A DNA stretch of 64,000 bases from an uncultured Prolixibacteraceae bacterium (GCA_937915865.1 CALGIG010000070.1:47886-111885); one strand, 5' to 3'. Shown: positions 23,540 through 32,682, numbered from the stretch's first letter. Made by a program: numbers and translations. Notes: generated by a model not told the origin, from the sequence alone.

Positions 23540-24745
23540 TTATTTAGTTTTTTCTAAATAGAATTGCAATTTATCGTCAAGTTCTTTTTCATTTTCAATA
23601 CTATATCCCGTCCATCGTCCGATAATTTTACCGTCCTTGTCAATTAAAATTTGCACAGGGATGGCTTGTACAAAATAATTTTCATAAATATCATCTTTGG
23701 TAATAAAAGCTGGACCTTCCGCGTATCTTTCTGCAACAGGGACATGATACCAAATATCAATACTGTCTTGTTTTATGGCAGATATCCATGCCTTTTTATT
23801 CATGTCAAGAGAGACTCCTATAACTTCAAATCCTTTCGAATGGTATTTCTTGTATGAATCCTTTAAATGAGGAAATGCCATTCTACAAGGGCCACACCAA
23901 CTTGCCCAAAAATCTAATAAGACAACATTTTTCCCTTTAAATTGAGAATAGGTTACCAACTTATTGGTTATAATATCAATGGCTTTAAAGTCCGGGACAA
24001 TGGACCCAATACTGCTGTTTTCTTTTTTTCTTATATTATCTTGAATGCGCTTCCCAAATTTACTGCCCTGAATTGAAATGTCCAGTTTGCTGAAGATTGA
24101 CTTCAGGGAGTCCAGCGATACAACTTCGTTACTTCCTAACATGTCTAAATAATATGGGGTCACATACGATTTTGGATGATCTATCACAAATTGAAGCCGT
24201 ATTTGATCCAAATCCTCACGGGATTGCATCCATAGCTTATCTATTTCTTCACTTCTTTTTTCCAAGCTATATTTTATCGAAGCAATGCTTGTATTTTTGA
24301 TACTATCATCTAATTTGGTCTTTTGTTCCTTGAATAAATCAAGTTTCGTATATATGGGTTTTTCAAGTTCGTTTAATAGATCTAATTCCAATTGGGTCTT
24401 TGACCCTGTCATTTTGCTTTCCCCAAATTTGTCTTTGGCAAGTGTAATCTTCATTATGCCAGGTTCAAGGTAGATTTGGACACTGTTCAAATCGTTCCCT
24501 CCATTTAATTGAGCTTTAGTAGGTTCAATAATTTTACCAATAAAGACAAACTCTCCATTTTTTATAGAAACTGTATCTTGAATCCATTTTGAATTTTCTC
24601 CAGAATATTTTAGTACAATTCGTCCTGAATCTTCCCCATTTATTTTTCCCTGCAATATGAAAGGTTTGGAGTTATTGTTTGACTGGGAAAAAGTAGAAGC
24701 AATCAAATTAATAAAGAGTAAACTTGTCACAAAAATTTTTTTCAT
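23540..24745 (-). CDS. TlpA-like thioredoxin with N-terminal DUF4369-like domain
   Basis: 401 residues. Signal peptide MKKIFVTSLLFINLIASTFSQS; a beta-rich DUF4369-like domain (FILQGKINGEDSGRIVLKYSG); a helical linker; then an AhpC/TSA-type thioredoxin with LLDFWASWCGPCRMAFPHL. This architecture is typical of Bacteroidota periplasmic or outer-membrane-facing disulfide reductases. It is alone in its cassette, flanked on both sides by attC-like sites that each carry an IS copy, so recombination between the two direct IS copies would excise it. Confidence 0.85.
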   Translation of the reverse strand: MKKIFVTSLLFINLIASTFSQSNNNSKPFILQGKINGEDSGRIVLKYSGENSKWIQDTVSIKNGEFVFIGKIIEPTKAQLNGGNDLNSVQIYLEPGIMKITLAKDKFGESKMTGSKTQLELDLLNELEKPIYTKLDLFKEQKTKLDDSIKNTSIASIKYSLEKRSEEIDKLWMQSREDLDQIRLQFVIDHPKSYVTPYYLDMLGSNEVVSLDSLKSIFSKLDISIQGSKFGKRIQDNIRKKENSSIGSIVPDFKAIDIITNKLVTYSQFKGKNVVLLDFWASWCGPCRMAFPHLKDSYKKYHSKGFEVIGVSLDMNKKAWISAIKQDSIDIWYHVPVAERYAEGPAFITKDDIYENYFVQAIPVQILIDKDGKIIGRWTGYSIENEKELDDKLQFYLEKTK

Positions 24746-24807
24746 GCTGATTTTTTATGTTGTGAATACTATTTAAGCTTTTCATGATCTACGCGACTCA
24801 TAATGCC

Positions 24808-24856
24808 CTATAACGTAGGAAGCTACACGCAGGCTGTATGTTTGTAAGGGCGAAAT
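24808..24856 (-). other. attC-like site f, half upstream of TlpA gene
   Basis: Plus strand CTATAAC, GTAGGA, AGCTAC; from ATAAC onward identical to 21851-21897. The other half is 26394-26494. Confidence 0.55.
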
Positions 24857-24923
24857 GCATAAGCCTTCTGTGTTTTTGTAAATTTAGTTTTTGAAAAAGA
24901 AACGAAACAAAAAACGAAGACTT

Positions 24924-26000
24924 ATGCATGGGAAAGGTACAACAATTGATTTTAACGGGCAAAACGTTTATGCCGGAATTGATATACATTTAAAGAGCTG
25001 GAAGGTGACCATCATGTTAGGTGATCGGGAACATAAAACATTTTCACAAGATCCGAATGCTGAAACCCTGAGGAATTACCTTCGGAAAAATTTCCCTGGG
25101 GCAGTATACCATTCAGCCTACGAAGCAGGTTTTTGCGGTTTCAGCGCACATCGCGAACTTGAGGGTTTTGGGATACTCAACCTTGTGGTCAACCCTGCGG
25201 ATATCCCCACCACCGACAAAGAAAAGAGGCAAAAGGAAGACAAACGAGACAGTCGCAAGATAGCCAAATCGCTCAGGAACGGTGAATTGGTGGGCATCTA
25301 TATTCCGGGCAAGGGGATGGAAGAACTCCGTGGGCTGGTTCGTTACCGCAAAACGCTGGTAAAAGAAATCAGCCGCCATAAGTGCAGGATCAAGTCCTTC
25401 CTATATTTTAACGGCATAAAAATTCCTATGGAACAGGACGGCATCTCAACGCATTGGTCGGGGAGGTTTACCCACTGGTTAAGGGAAGTTAAATTATCAA
25501 CGGCACATGGCAAAATGGTACTTGACGACACTGTGGATACGGCTGAACTGCTGCGAAAAAAACTGTTAAAAGTCAACAGACATTTGCGTCAGGTTGTCGG
25601 AAATGGGGAGTATTCGGAGAAACTAAGGCTATTGCAAAGCATCCCCGGAATCGGCCTGATATCGGCCTTTACTCTTCTGACCGAAATGGAGGATATTCTT
25701 CGGTTCAGGAACCTTGACCAACTTTGTTCTTTCGTGGGACTGGTACCATCAACCAACTCCTCGGGCGAAAAGGAGAACGTTGGCCGCATTACCAGGCGCA
25801 ACAACCGTTTCCTGCGCAGCATTATTGTAGAGGCAGCCTGGATGGCATCGAGAAAAGATCCGTCCCTGTTATATAGCTATGGCTTACTTTGCAAGAGGAT
25901 GGAACCAACAGAAGCCATCATTCGGATAGCTAAAAAACTTCTAAACAGAATAAGATATGTAATGAAAAATGAAACAGAATATGTACATTCAGTCATATAA
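24924..26000 (+). CDS. IS110-family (IS1111 group) transposase, copy 2
   Basis: 358 residues, identical in sequence to the transposase of copy 1 at 21965-23041, with the same start choice (ATG at 24924). DEDD and Ser residues are intact, so both copies are probably active. Confidence 0.9.
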   Translation: MHGKGTTIDFNGQNVYAGIDIHLKSWKVTIMLGDREHKTFSQDPNAETLRNYLRKNFPGAVYHSAYEAGFCGFSAHRELEGFGILNLVVNPADIPTTDKEKRQKEDKRDSRKIAKSLRNGELVGIYIPGKGMEELRGLVRYRKTLVKEISRHKCRIKSFLYFNGIKIPMEQDGISTHWSGRFTHWLREVKLSTAHGKMVLDDTVDTAELLRKKLLKVNRHLRQVVGNGEYSEKLRLLQSIPGIGLISAFTLLTEMEDILRFRNLDQLCSFVGLVPSTNSSGEKENVGRITRRNNRFLRSIIVEAAWMASRKDPSLLYSYGLLCKRMEPTEAIIRIAKKLLNRIRYVMKNETEYVHSVI

Positions 26001-26379
26001 CATCAAAACTGGTTGTAAAAACTACTCCATGATAAAGAGACTGTTTTCCGCCCCTTGCGGCCCCTGACAGGGTGTCCGTTACACGCAGGCCACAGCTCTT
26101 ATCTATAATAAATTGAACACAGAAATGCGGCTGGTTGAACCATGTCCGTTGATAGAAGGGTGTTTTTATAGACCGGTATTTGATACAAAAGAGGGGAACC
26201 CGAAGGTGAAGTTTTACACCGAAGGTTTAGAAATTATGCTGGGCTTTTGCCCAGCATAATTAAACCAAGAGGGGAAACCCTCGGGCTCTGTATTGCCCAA
26301 AGGTTTAGTGGTTTAAAAAGCTAACTGACTGGATATTAGAAAAATAATTTAAAAATAAAGAATGAAAAATTTGGATTAC
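26001..26379 (+). ncRNA. Candidate guide RNA region, IS copy 2
   Basis: Same hairpin-rich right end as 23042-23420, including ATGCTGGGC-tttt-GCCCAGCAT. Conservation between copies cannot be used as functional evidence because the whole element is identical. Confidence 0.5.
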
Positions 26380-26393
26380 AACATAGAAGGGGC

Positions 26394-26494
26394 GGATTGC
26401 GGGCTATTTCCTGTCAAGCCGAAAAGCTGCCCGGGCGGAAAGATGCACACCGAAAACCACCGCTGCCGAACTTGCCGGGTAGCTGATGTTAGCA
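26394..26494 (-). other. attC-like site f, half next to AbiGi-like gene
   Basis: Minus strand: GCTAAC, ATC, AGCTACCCGGC, then the shared block. It differs from site e by only a few bases (for example CTATTT for CGATTT), showing two related but distinct sites. Confidence 0.6.
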
Positions 26495-26503
26495 ACAGAT
26501 TTT

Positions 26504-27277
26504 CTATATGTCATTCTGAACTTGTTCAACTGTTAAAATTCTGCTTGCTAGTCTTCTTCTAATGTCATTACTATATTTACTCTTGGCATAATCCAAATGA
26601 TCTATCAACTCTGAAATATCATTCTCGTTTTCAACAAACAAATATTTTATGTCATCAGGTTCAAATGTTAATTTAATATGAGCCACCTTTTTGTTATATT
26701 CTTCTTTCTGTTTTTTTGTAGTAATGTTTGATATTGCAACAAACGGTTCTACACCAGGTGTTTCTAATGGTGGTACAAATCTCCATTCTCTTTCATCCGC
26801 AAACCGATAATTAGGATCAACTAGGTTTCCTTTTCTTATTAACTCGCCCTCATAGTTCTTTACATATCGGTACATGTTCATTAAGTTGTGATAGCTTTTC
26901 GTCATTTTCTTTATGTCATCAATATTGCTCATTTTACTAATCTGAGCATACATTCCATTAAGACCATCAATTAATTTATCTGCTAAATCACAATGTCGAT
27001 TTATATACATAACCGGATTTAAACCGTTCCTGTTTGCCCAATCTTTTGTTAATCCAATCCCAAAATTCCCATAATCTTTTTCAATAAAGTATTTAATTTC
27101 TGCAAGCTTAATGTCACAGAAAGACACCATTGGTACAGCAAGTTTACGTTCATTGTTGGGTGCTTTTATTGTCTCTCTTGCGTAGGAAACCTTGAATGTT
27201 TCTTTTAGGATGTCAAACAGCCATTTCTTTTCAGTGAAATGAAATAAAGTGCTAGGATATAAGCTGTTGTTTGTCAT
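26504..27277 (-). CDS. AbiGi-like abortive infection protein
   Basis: 257 residues. The N-terminus (LFHFTEKKWLFDILKETFKVSYARE), the phrase VPMVSFCDIKLAEI, then YGNFGIGLTKDWANRNGLNPVMYINR match the AbiGi family, described as the antitoxin-like half of the lactococcal AbiG abortive infection system; FADEREWRFVPP is also characteristic. It is translated after 27316-28179 with a 38-bp gap and no recombination site, so the two form a unit. The usual partner AbiGii is not what is found upstream. Confidence 0.75.
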   Translation of the reverse strand: MTNNSLYPSTLFHFTEKKWLFDILKETFKVSYARETIKAPNNERKLAVPMVSFCDIKLAEIKYFIEKDYGNFGIGLTKDWANRNGLNPVMYINRHCDLADKLIDGLNGMYAQISKMSNIDDIKKMTKSYHNLMNMYRYVKNYEGELIRKGNLVDPNYRFADEREWRFVPPLETPGVEPFVAISNITTKKQKEEYNKKVAHIKLTFEPDDIKYLFVENENDISELIDHLDYAKSKYSNDIRRRLASRILTVEQVQNDI

Positions 27278-27315
27278 TTTTAAATTTGTTGCTCATGTTG
27301 TGTTTGCATCTGATT

Positions 27316-28179
27316 TTATTTCTTTTTTAATTGTTCAATCTTTAAATATTGAAACATTTTCAATCCATTTTCTTTTATAAAGCTATATGCGACATTAGAA
27401 TTCTTATCCGTATTCTCTTGATCAAACTTGAGTATTGGTATTTGAATTTGTTCCTCATTATCATTTGATTTTAAGTAGAAAAAACTATCACTTGGACTTA
27501 TATCTATTGGTTTGCCATAATTGCATCTTAATAAATTAAAAACCATTGTGTATATATTTGTTTCATTCGATCCATTATATCCGTTCAACTGCGTCGTTTG
27601 GATTAAATTGATCAAATCATTATTATCCCATAGACTGCTCAGGTTTGAATTTGATTTAACAGCGTCTAAGGCAAAAGAATGCGGTATACATGTTGAAGCA
27701 TATTTGTCAAATGGATTACTTTCAATAGTAGGACTTTCTTCATAAAAGAACATTTCCCAAATAAACGCTAGGTTTGTCCAATTTGATTGTCTATTAATTT
27801 GATCAGTAAAATGTGAGATTTTGTTTGATTTTTGAATATAATCCCAACAATAGTTTGGATTTATTATTACTCTTGGCCATTTAGCTTCTATTAGAGCCAC
27901 TTTTACCTGATTATTTACTTCGAATACAATCATAAAATCACATCCAAACTTTTGTTCAAGTGAACTGCTATTTACTTGAGCAAACCACTCTGACTTTATT
28001 AAAAGATCTTTAAAAATCACATTTGTTAAAATCCCGAAAGGATAATTCATGTGTGTAACCATTCTCGAAACATAATCTCTCTCATCAGCTATAATGCCTC
28101 TGCTTAAATCAGTCCTTACTGCAATGTCTAGCCTATAAAACAGATCTGCTATAAAATGTGCATTTAATTTATTTAGCAT
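27316..28179 (-). CDS. PD-(D/E)XK nuclease-like protein paired with AbiGi-like gene
   Basis: 287 residues, cytoplasmic. SLEQKFGCDFMIVFEVNNQVKVALIEAKWPR contains Glu75, Asp81 and Glu98-x-Lys100 with the strand spacing of a PD-(D/E)XK nuclease core. The remainder is unassigned. It is the first gene of the cassette and is followed by an AbiGi-like gene, which suggests a toxin (nuclease) and antitoxin/regulator pair with anti-phage function. It is not recognisably AbiGii, which belongs to a nucleotidyltransferase-like family. Confidence 0.65.
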   Translation of the reverse strand: MLNKLNAHFIADLFYRLDIAVRTDLSRGIIADERDYVSRMVTHMNYPFGILTNVIFKDLLIKSEWFAQVNSSSLEQKFGCDFMIVFEVNNQVKVALIEAKWPRVIINPNYCWDYIQKSNKISHFTDQINRQSNWTNLAFIWEMFFYEESPTIESNPFDKYASTCIPHSFALDAVKSNSNLSSLWDNNDLINLIQTTQLNGYNGSNETNIYTMVFNLLRCNYGKPIDISPSDSFFYLKSNDNEEQIQIPILKFDQENTDKNSNVAYSFIKENGLKMFQYLKIEQLKKK

Positions 28180-28194
28180 AGTATATTAAATTTG

Positions 28195-28214
28195 TTGCTA
28201 ACGTCTTAGCGTTG
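28195..28214 (-). other. Partial attC-like end
   Basis: Minus strand CGCTAAGACGTTAGC just before the nuclease gene start; GTTAGC is a plausible outer box. The rest of the site is missing, probably removed when the IS91-type element arrived. Confidence 0.3.
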
Positions 28215-28520
28215 TATTTAATGTTTCCCTAAAATTAGGTTAATTCGAAGATATAACCTAATTGTTAAGTAGAATAATAATTGGAATGTGAGGGAAATAT
28301 TGAATACAACCGAGTTGAACTGAGCCTTTAGCTATGGGTATTGTATGGTGTTTTTCTATTGAGTTTGGTGCTGTTTTTCTGATAGATTGTATAGCGGGTA
28401 TATTTCCCATGAGCTTTTTTGTTTTATTTTGTTTTTTAATGTGCATAGCATCTCTGTTCTGGTCATTTAGAGTGCCAGTTTGGTGTAATCAGCAAGAAAA
28501 GAACGATTTTCAGGTTTAAC
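28215..28520. other. Non-coding gap with 10-bp hairpin
   Basis: AATTAGGTTA (28233-28242) and TAACCTAATT (28254-28263) form a perfect hairpin with an 11-nt loop, possibly an end structure of the adjacent IS91-like element. I see no gene in the rest. Confidence 0.4.
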
Positions 28521-29681
28521 TTATCCTGTTTTTAAAGCAAGTGGCCGAGCGGTAAATATTGTTCTCATCAGGCCAATCTTGCATACAGGGCAACAGCAAA
28601 GGTCCTTTCCGGTAATCATCAGCCACACTTCCATTGCATTCAGCCCTACCAATACAGGCAGGTAGCTGTGTTTTTCAATCAGGTTAAAGCAAGTTTCCAT
28701 TTTTGAAGCTAAATTGCAAAGAGCCAGAATCCCAAAATACCTGATTTTGTAAAAGCCACAAGGCAAAACATGTTGCATGAAACGACGAATAAACTCCGTA
28801 GCATCCAGAGTCAGGCTTTTACAGCTCGAACCTGTTTTATAATCTTTGTAGCTGAAGGTTACTTTACCATTTTCAAACGCATTGATTCTGTGGTTTGAAA
28901 TGGCTACCCGGTGGGTATAGTTTCCCAGGTATCGGATAATGCTTTCCGCCCCGGCAAAAGGTTTTTGACAATATACCACCCAATTTTTCCGGTAACACTG
29001 TTTTTTCAGCATTGAAAAATCGGGGATGTTGTTGGGTAAAGCAATCTGGCCATTGGCTATCGCCAGATCAAGCAAATGGCACAAGATGCCCCTAAACAAG
29101 CCACTGAGAACCTTTACCGGGAGGAAGAACTTTTGGGGAGAAGGAATCCATTCCATCTGGTCAGCAGATAATCCCCCGGCCGGTACAATCATGTGGATGT
29201 GCGGATGGTAAACCAGTGTTTGCCCCCAGGTGTGCAATACCCCAACAGCTCCAGCCTGTGCCCCCAGGAACCCGGGATTTGCAGCACATTGCAACAAAGC
29301 CTGGCCTGCGGCTTTAAACAACAAACTATATGCCTTGCTTTGATTAATGTAGAACAACGAATACAGGCACGAAGGGATTGTAAACACCACATGAAAATGC
29401 TTTACCGGGGGCAGGTTGGCGGCCAGTTTATCCACCCATTGCATTTTACGGGTAAGCATACATTTGGGGCAATGCCTGTTTCGGCAAGAGTTATACGATG
29501 GCTTGATGTGCCCACAATGATCACATTGGTCAGTATGGCCGCCCAACGCTGCGGTTCTGCATTTGATGATGGCATCAAAGGCTTTTATCTGGTCGGGACA
29601 AAGGTTGTGGGTTTTCATAAAATCATGGCCATAAGCCCGGAAAATATCGGCCAGTTCTACCGCTTGTTTTTTATTTTCCAT
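28521..29681 (-). CDS. IS91-family transposase
   Basis: 386 residues. N-terminal zinc finger (CDHCGHIKPSYNSCRNRHCPKC), HUH motif HPHIHMIVPAGG and YLGNYTHRVAISNHRI match the IS91 family, which move by a rolling-circle mechanism using a catalytic Tyr. A C-terminal CCCPVC pair may bind zinc. The frame is intact. IS91-type elements can mobilise adjacent DNA by one-ended transposition, relevant to the neighbouring cassettes. Confidence 0.88.
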   Translation of the reverse strand: MENKKQAVELADIFRAYGHDFMKTHNLCPDQIKAFDAIIKCRTAALGGHTDQCDHCGHIKPSYNSCRNRHCPKCMLTRKMQWVDKLAANLPPVKHFHVVFTIPSCLYSLFYINQSKAYSLLFKAAGQALLQCAANPGFLGAQAGAVGVLHTWGQTLVYHPHIHMIVPAGGLSADQMEWIPSPQKFFLPVKVLSGLFRGILCHLLDLAIANGQIALPNNIPDFSMLKKQCYRKNWVVYCQKPFAGAESIIRYLGNYTHRVAISNHRINAFENGKVTFSYKDYKTGSSCKSLTLDATEFIRRFMQHVLPCGFYKIRYFGILALCNLASKMETCFNLIEKHSYLPVLVGLNAMEVWLMITGKDLCCCPVCKIGLMRTIFTARPLALKTG

Positions 29682-29691
29682 GACTGGTATT

Positions 29692-30498
29692 TTAAATGTC
29701 CATGGAATCCAAAGGAGAACAGATGCCCGAATGCTGAATGTTGGCCAGGTGTATATATCCCGACGTGGTTTTGATCGAATTATGCCCCATAAACTCTTGT
29801 ATCAGCCTGATATTGACTCCCTGTTCAAGTAAATGAGTTGCAAAACAATGCCTAAGGGTATGAAAAGAAATCTTTTTGTTTATTCCGGCTTTGGCAGCAT
29901 TGCTTTTAACGATGGCATTTAAAGTCCGGCCTGAAAGGTTAACCCCTTTTCTGCCCTGGGCCTCAAACAAAAAAGTTGCGGGCCGTTGAATCTTATAATA
30001 AATCCGAAGTAAATCAAGCGCTTTGGGCGAAAGAATGGTATTCCGGTCTTTCTTACCTTTACCCTGAACCACATGCACCAGCATCCTTTCTGAATCAATG
30101 GCTGATGCCTTGATAAATACGATTTCATGTAGTCTTAATCCGGCAGAATATGCCAAGGCAAGTATAGCACGGTGTTTAATGTTTTGGGTAACAGCAATCA
30201 GTTTTTCAACTTCCCAAAGGGATAAAATAACAGGTAACTTTTTCTCTTTGCGTGGTCGCCTGATTTTCACAGGTTCCCATTCTCTGCCCAATACATCAAC
30301 CTGTAAGATTTTGAAGGCGCTAATGGTCTGATTAACCAGCGGAACCGAAATCTTTTCGCCGATAATACGCCCATGCAGATACTCTTTAAGCTGTTGAACT
30401 GTAATTGTGTCAAGGGAAAGATGTAAGTGAGTTTCGAGTCGGATCAATTGCTCGCTGTAGCTACGGATCGATTGTGGACTGTAGTTCCGAAGCTCCAT
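29692..30498 (-). CDS. Tyrosine recombinase of IS91-associated type
   Basis: 268 residues. Catalytic residues are present: Arg in YSAGLRLHEI, Lys in GKGKKDR, HTLRHCFATHL and Tyr in TTSGYIHL. The C-terminus ends SPLDSMDI, an ending also seen in integron integrases. The N-terminal domain may begin further upstream: KKESLLVEKLIKE is encoded in frame before the ATG at 30498, preceded by a run of eight A that puts a nearby ATG in another frame. It is the first gene of the pair with the transposase. Confidence 0.85.
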   Translation of the reverse strand: MELRNYSPQSIRSYSEQLIRLETHLHLSLDTITVQQLKEYLHGRIIGEKISVPLVNQTISAFKILQVDVLGREWEPVKIRRPRKEKKLPVILSLWEVEKLIAVTQNIKHRAILALAYSAGLRLHEIVFIKASAIDSERMLVHVVQGKGKKDRNTILSPKALDLLRIYYKIQRPATFLFEAQGRKGVNLSGRTLNAIVKSNAAKAGINKKISFHTLRHCFATHLLEQGVNIRLIQEFMGHNSIKTTSGYIHLANIQHSGICSPLDSMDI

Positions 30499-30734
30499 CT
30501 CTTTGATAAGCTTCTCTACTAAAAGTGATTCTTTTTTTTCATGATGGTAAATTTTAAAATGAACATCTTAAAATTACCTCAATCGCTCATTTTACCGCGT
30601 ATGCGGTTTAGTTCAACTAGTAAATAGCGGAGAGTTTATAGTACTTTTTCGAAACTGCTACCTTTTCTTAGCTCACCCTATTTGTTTTAACAGTTTAAAA
30701 CTAATTAGTTATGTTCAAAAATCAAAACTATTGA

Positions 30735-32005
30735 TCATTTATTTTCTATATTTTTATACGTTAAATTACTTTGTGCCAAACTGTCCAGCGGACTTATTAT
30801 TTTCCTTTCGGCTTTCGGCATAATGTGCGTATAACCCATTGTTATTTTTATACTCGCGTGTCCAAGCAATTGCTGTATATACCTTAGGTCGGTGCCACTT
30901 TCCAGCAAATGTGTAGCAAACGAGTGCCTCAGCTTGTGTACTGTTGCTACTTTTTCGAGCCCTGCTTTGGCAACCGCGTTGGCCATTACTTACTGCACCG
31001 TTCGTACACTTAAAGCCTCGCCTTTGTATTGCCCTTCAAAAAACCAATCGTCGTTCGGGTACAATTGCCGGTAATTCCTCAAATACTCCACAATCGAGTA
31101 AGGTAGCATCACAATCCGGTCTTTCTTTCCTTTGCCTTGTTTAACATGTATCTGGTGCTCGTCGAAAAGTATGTCCGCCCATTTCAACGAAACAATCTGG
31201 CTCCGGCGCAAGCCCGCGCCAGAGCCAATCAGCAGCAATAACTTGTGCTTCGGATTATCAACATATTTAAAAATCCGGTGACATTCTTCCCGCGTCAGCA
31301 CCGTAGACAAATGGTGTTCTTTTCGAGGTCGCGGTATTCGTATCTCAAAGGCATCCTGCTTCAACACCGTGCGGTAATAATACAGCAACGCATTTACCAG
31401 CATCGCCAGGCTCGACGCCGATAATCCTTGCTTCGACATCCAGGCCAAATGCAGCACCAGCTTCGTTTCAGTAAGCGCATCAGGGTTTTGATGGCGGTTT
31501 AATTGCTGTACCGACTTCCTTCCTAACGCTTAACCTGTTCAATCAAATAGGCCACAGGCAGACAATTCAGTATCATCCATTTTTTGTTAGCGCGATATTC
31601 CTTCAGCTCAATAAATGTGTTGGGGTTCGAAACAACCGTTTCAAGGCTAAAATATTTCGCCGGAAATATTTCGCCAACACCCAGCAAGGCCTCAATCTTC
31701 ATTTTTACATTCACATGTCGTAGTACAAAAAAGGTTTTCTGAGTTTTGTTCCAGTACACACCTTAAATGCCCAACAGCCTTGGCGTCAGTTCTTTTTGGT
31801 ACGGGATTTTCAGAATCCAGTATTTACCTATACTTCCTGAAAAAACAATTTTGCTGACAGTTTCAGGGACTAAGACCTTATGTTCAGCCTCAATTTGGGG
31901 CCGAATTTCGCTGGTTATCTCAGCTATGTGAACAGTTTCTTGCCGTATTCGGGCAGGTTCAGTTTGCCGCTCATCGTTTTTTGTCAGTTACAATTTCAAT
32001 CTCAT
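30735..32005 (-). pseudogene. Decayed tyrosine recombinase
   Basis: From an ATG at 32005 the frame reads through TAA at 31990-31988 and at 31765-31763, meets TAG at 31525-31523, and continues after a one-base shift as GRKSVQQLNRHQNPDALTETKLVLHLAWMSKQ; a further TAA (30992-30990) splits SVRTVQ from VMANAVAKAGL. Recombinase residues remain (SGAGLRRSQ, HKLRHSFATHLLESG, TMGYTHI, SPLDSL). The C-terminal SPLD phrase and its position beside the cassette array make it a weak candidate for a former array integrase. It cannot make an active protein. Confidence 0.8.
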
Positions 32006-32136
32006 TAAAGGTACGTTTTAACAGCTTGTAATTCTCCTTGTTATACAGCACATACCAGCACTTAAGCGTTTGGCACTAACTAAAACTGATCCTACTAAGT
32101 TTTGCATTCAAATTTATTGTTGGAGCTAAAGCCAAT

Positions 32137-32190
32137 TCAGGTGCAAGGTGCAAGCATATCTATATAAGTATGCTTGCACCTTGCACCTGA
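32137..32190. repeat. Perfect 22-bp inverted repeat
   Basis: Arms 32137-32158 and 32169-32190 are exact reverse complements around a 10-nt loop. Each arm contains a tandem GGTGCAA unit and ends in AAGCATA. There is no T run, so it is not a standard terminator. The surroundings 32006-32682 hold no gene. Confidence 0.7.
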
Positions 32191-32421
32191 GATAAAAAAC
32201 TGATGTTCAATATGTTTGTTTGTCCAAAAATAAATTGTAAATTTGAACCTGAGATTGATGCAGACACGCGATTGTCAAAGGCAGACAGAATTAGAATAAC
32301 TTAGTGTCCAGATCGTACCCCTTTTAGGGAATAAAAACGGTAATATATTGATATTGAAATAAGTACCCTTGGTGGTTAAATCCCCAGCTGGGTCACAAAT
32401 TGAAAGACCAATTGAAACTAA

Positions 32422-32455
32422 AAGCGCTTAAATCAAAGGTTTAGGCGCTTTTTTA
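32422..32455 (+). terminator. Rho-independent terminator, orphan
   Basis: AAGCGCTTAAA (32422-32432) pairs with TTTAGGCGCTT (32440-32450, one G-U), followed by T. No intact gene precedes it on the plus strand, so its original gene has been lost. Confidence 0.7.
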
Positions 32456-32682
32456 TTTTCTGGAAGGTGTCAAATTATGCACCAAATCACAAAATAAACG
32501 AGACTATATCGAGACCTGTTCTCCAAAACTGTCGTCTAGGTCTCTGTTTTTGATGTAGTTTTCTGATAATCAATTCATTTTGAATTATTTTGTTTCGTTT
32601 TGATGCTTGTATATGAGTCCCAAATCAGGTAGCTTTAAGCAAAGAAACGAGACCATTTTTTAACCTAAAAATGAGTTGAGTT

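Larger units (their letters stand above)
24857..26393 (+). mobile_element. IS110/IS1111-family insertion sequence, copy 2
   Basis: Same length and sequence as copy 1 and same orientation, offset by 2959 bp. Inserted at the same position of a second attC-like site. Near-zero divergence points to recent transposition or duplication. Confidence 0.75.
28521..30498 (-). mobile_element. IS91-like element with tyrosine recombinase
   Basis: A tyrosine recombinase gene and an IS91-type rolling-circle transposase gene lie 10 bp apart on the minus strand, a combination often seen in Bacteroidota. Exact element ends are not visible; the coordinates cover only the coding part. Confidence 0.65.

Noticed and set aside
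30735..32005. Several in-frame TAA codons in a recombinase frame, suggesting stop-codon recoding
   Set aside because: A one-base frameshift also separates the parts near 31523 (with a TAG), and intact neighbouring genes end normally with TAA, so ordinary decay explains it.
32370..32400. tRNA 3'-end-like sequence near the truncated integrase, possible att site
   Set aside because: AATCCCCAGCTGGGTCAC looks suggestive, but no T-arm stem pairs properly and no CCA or second copy was found.
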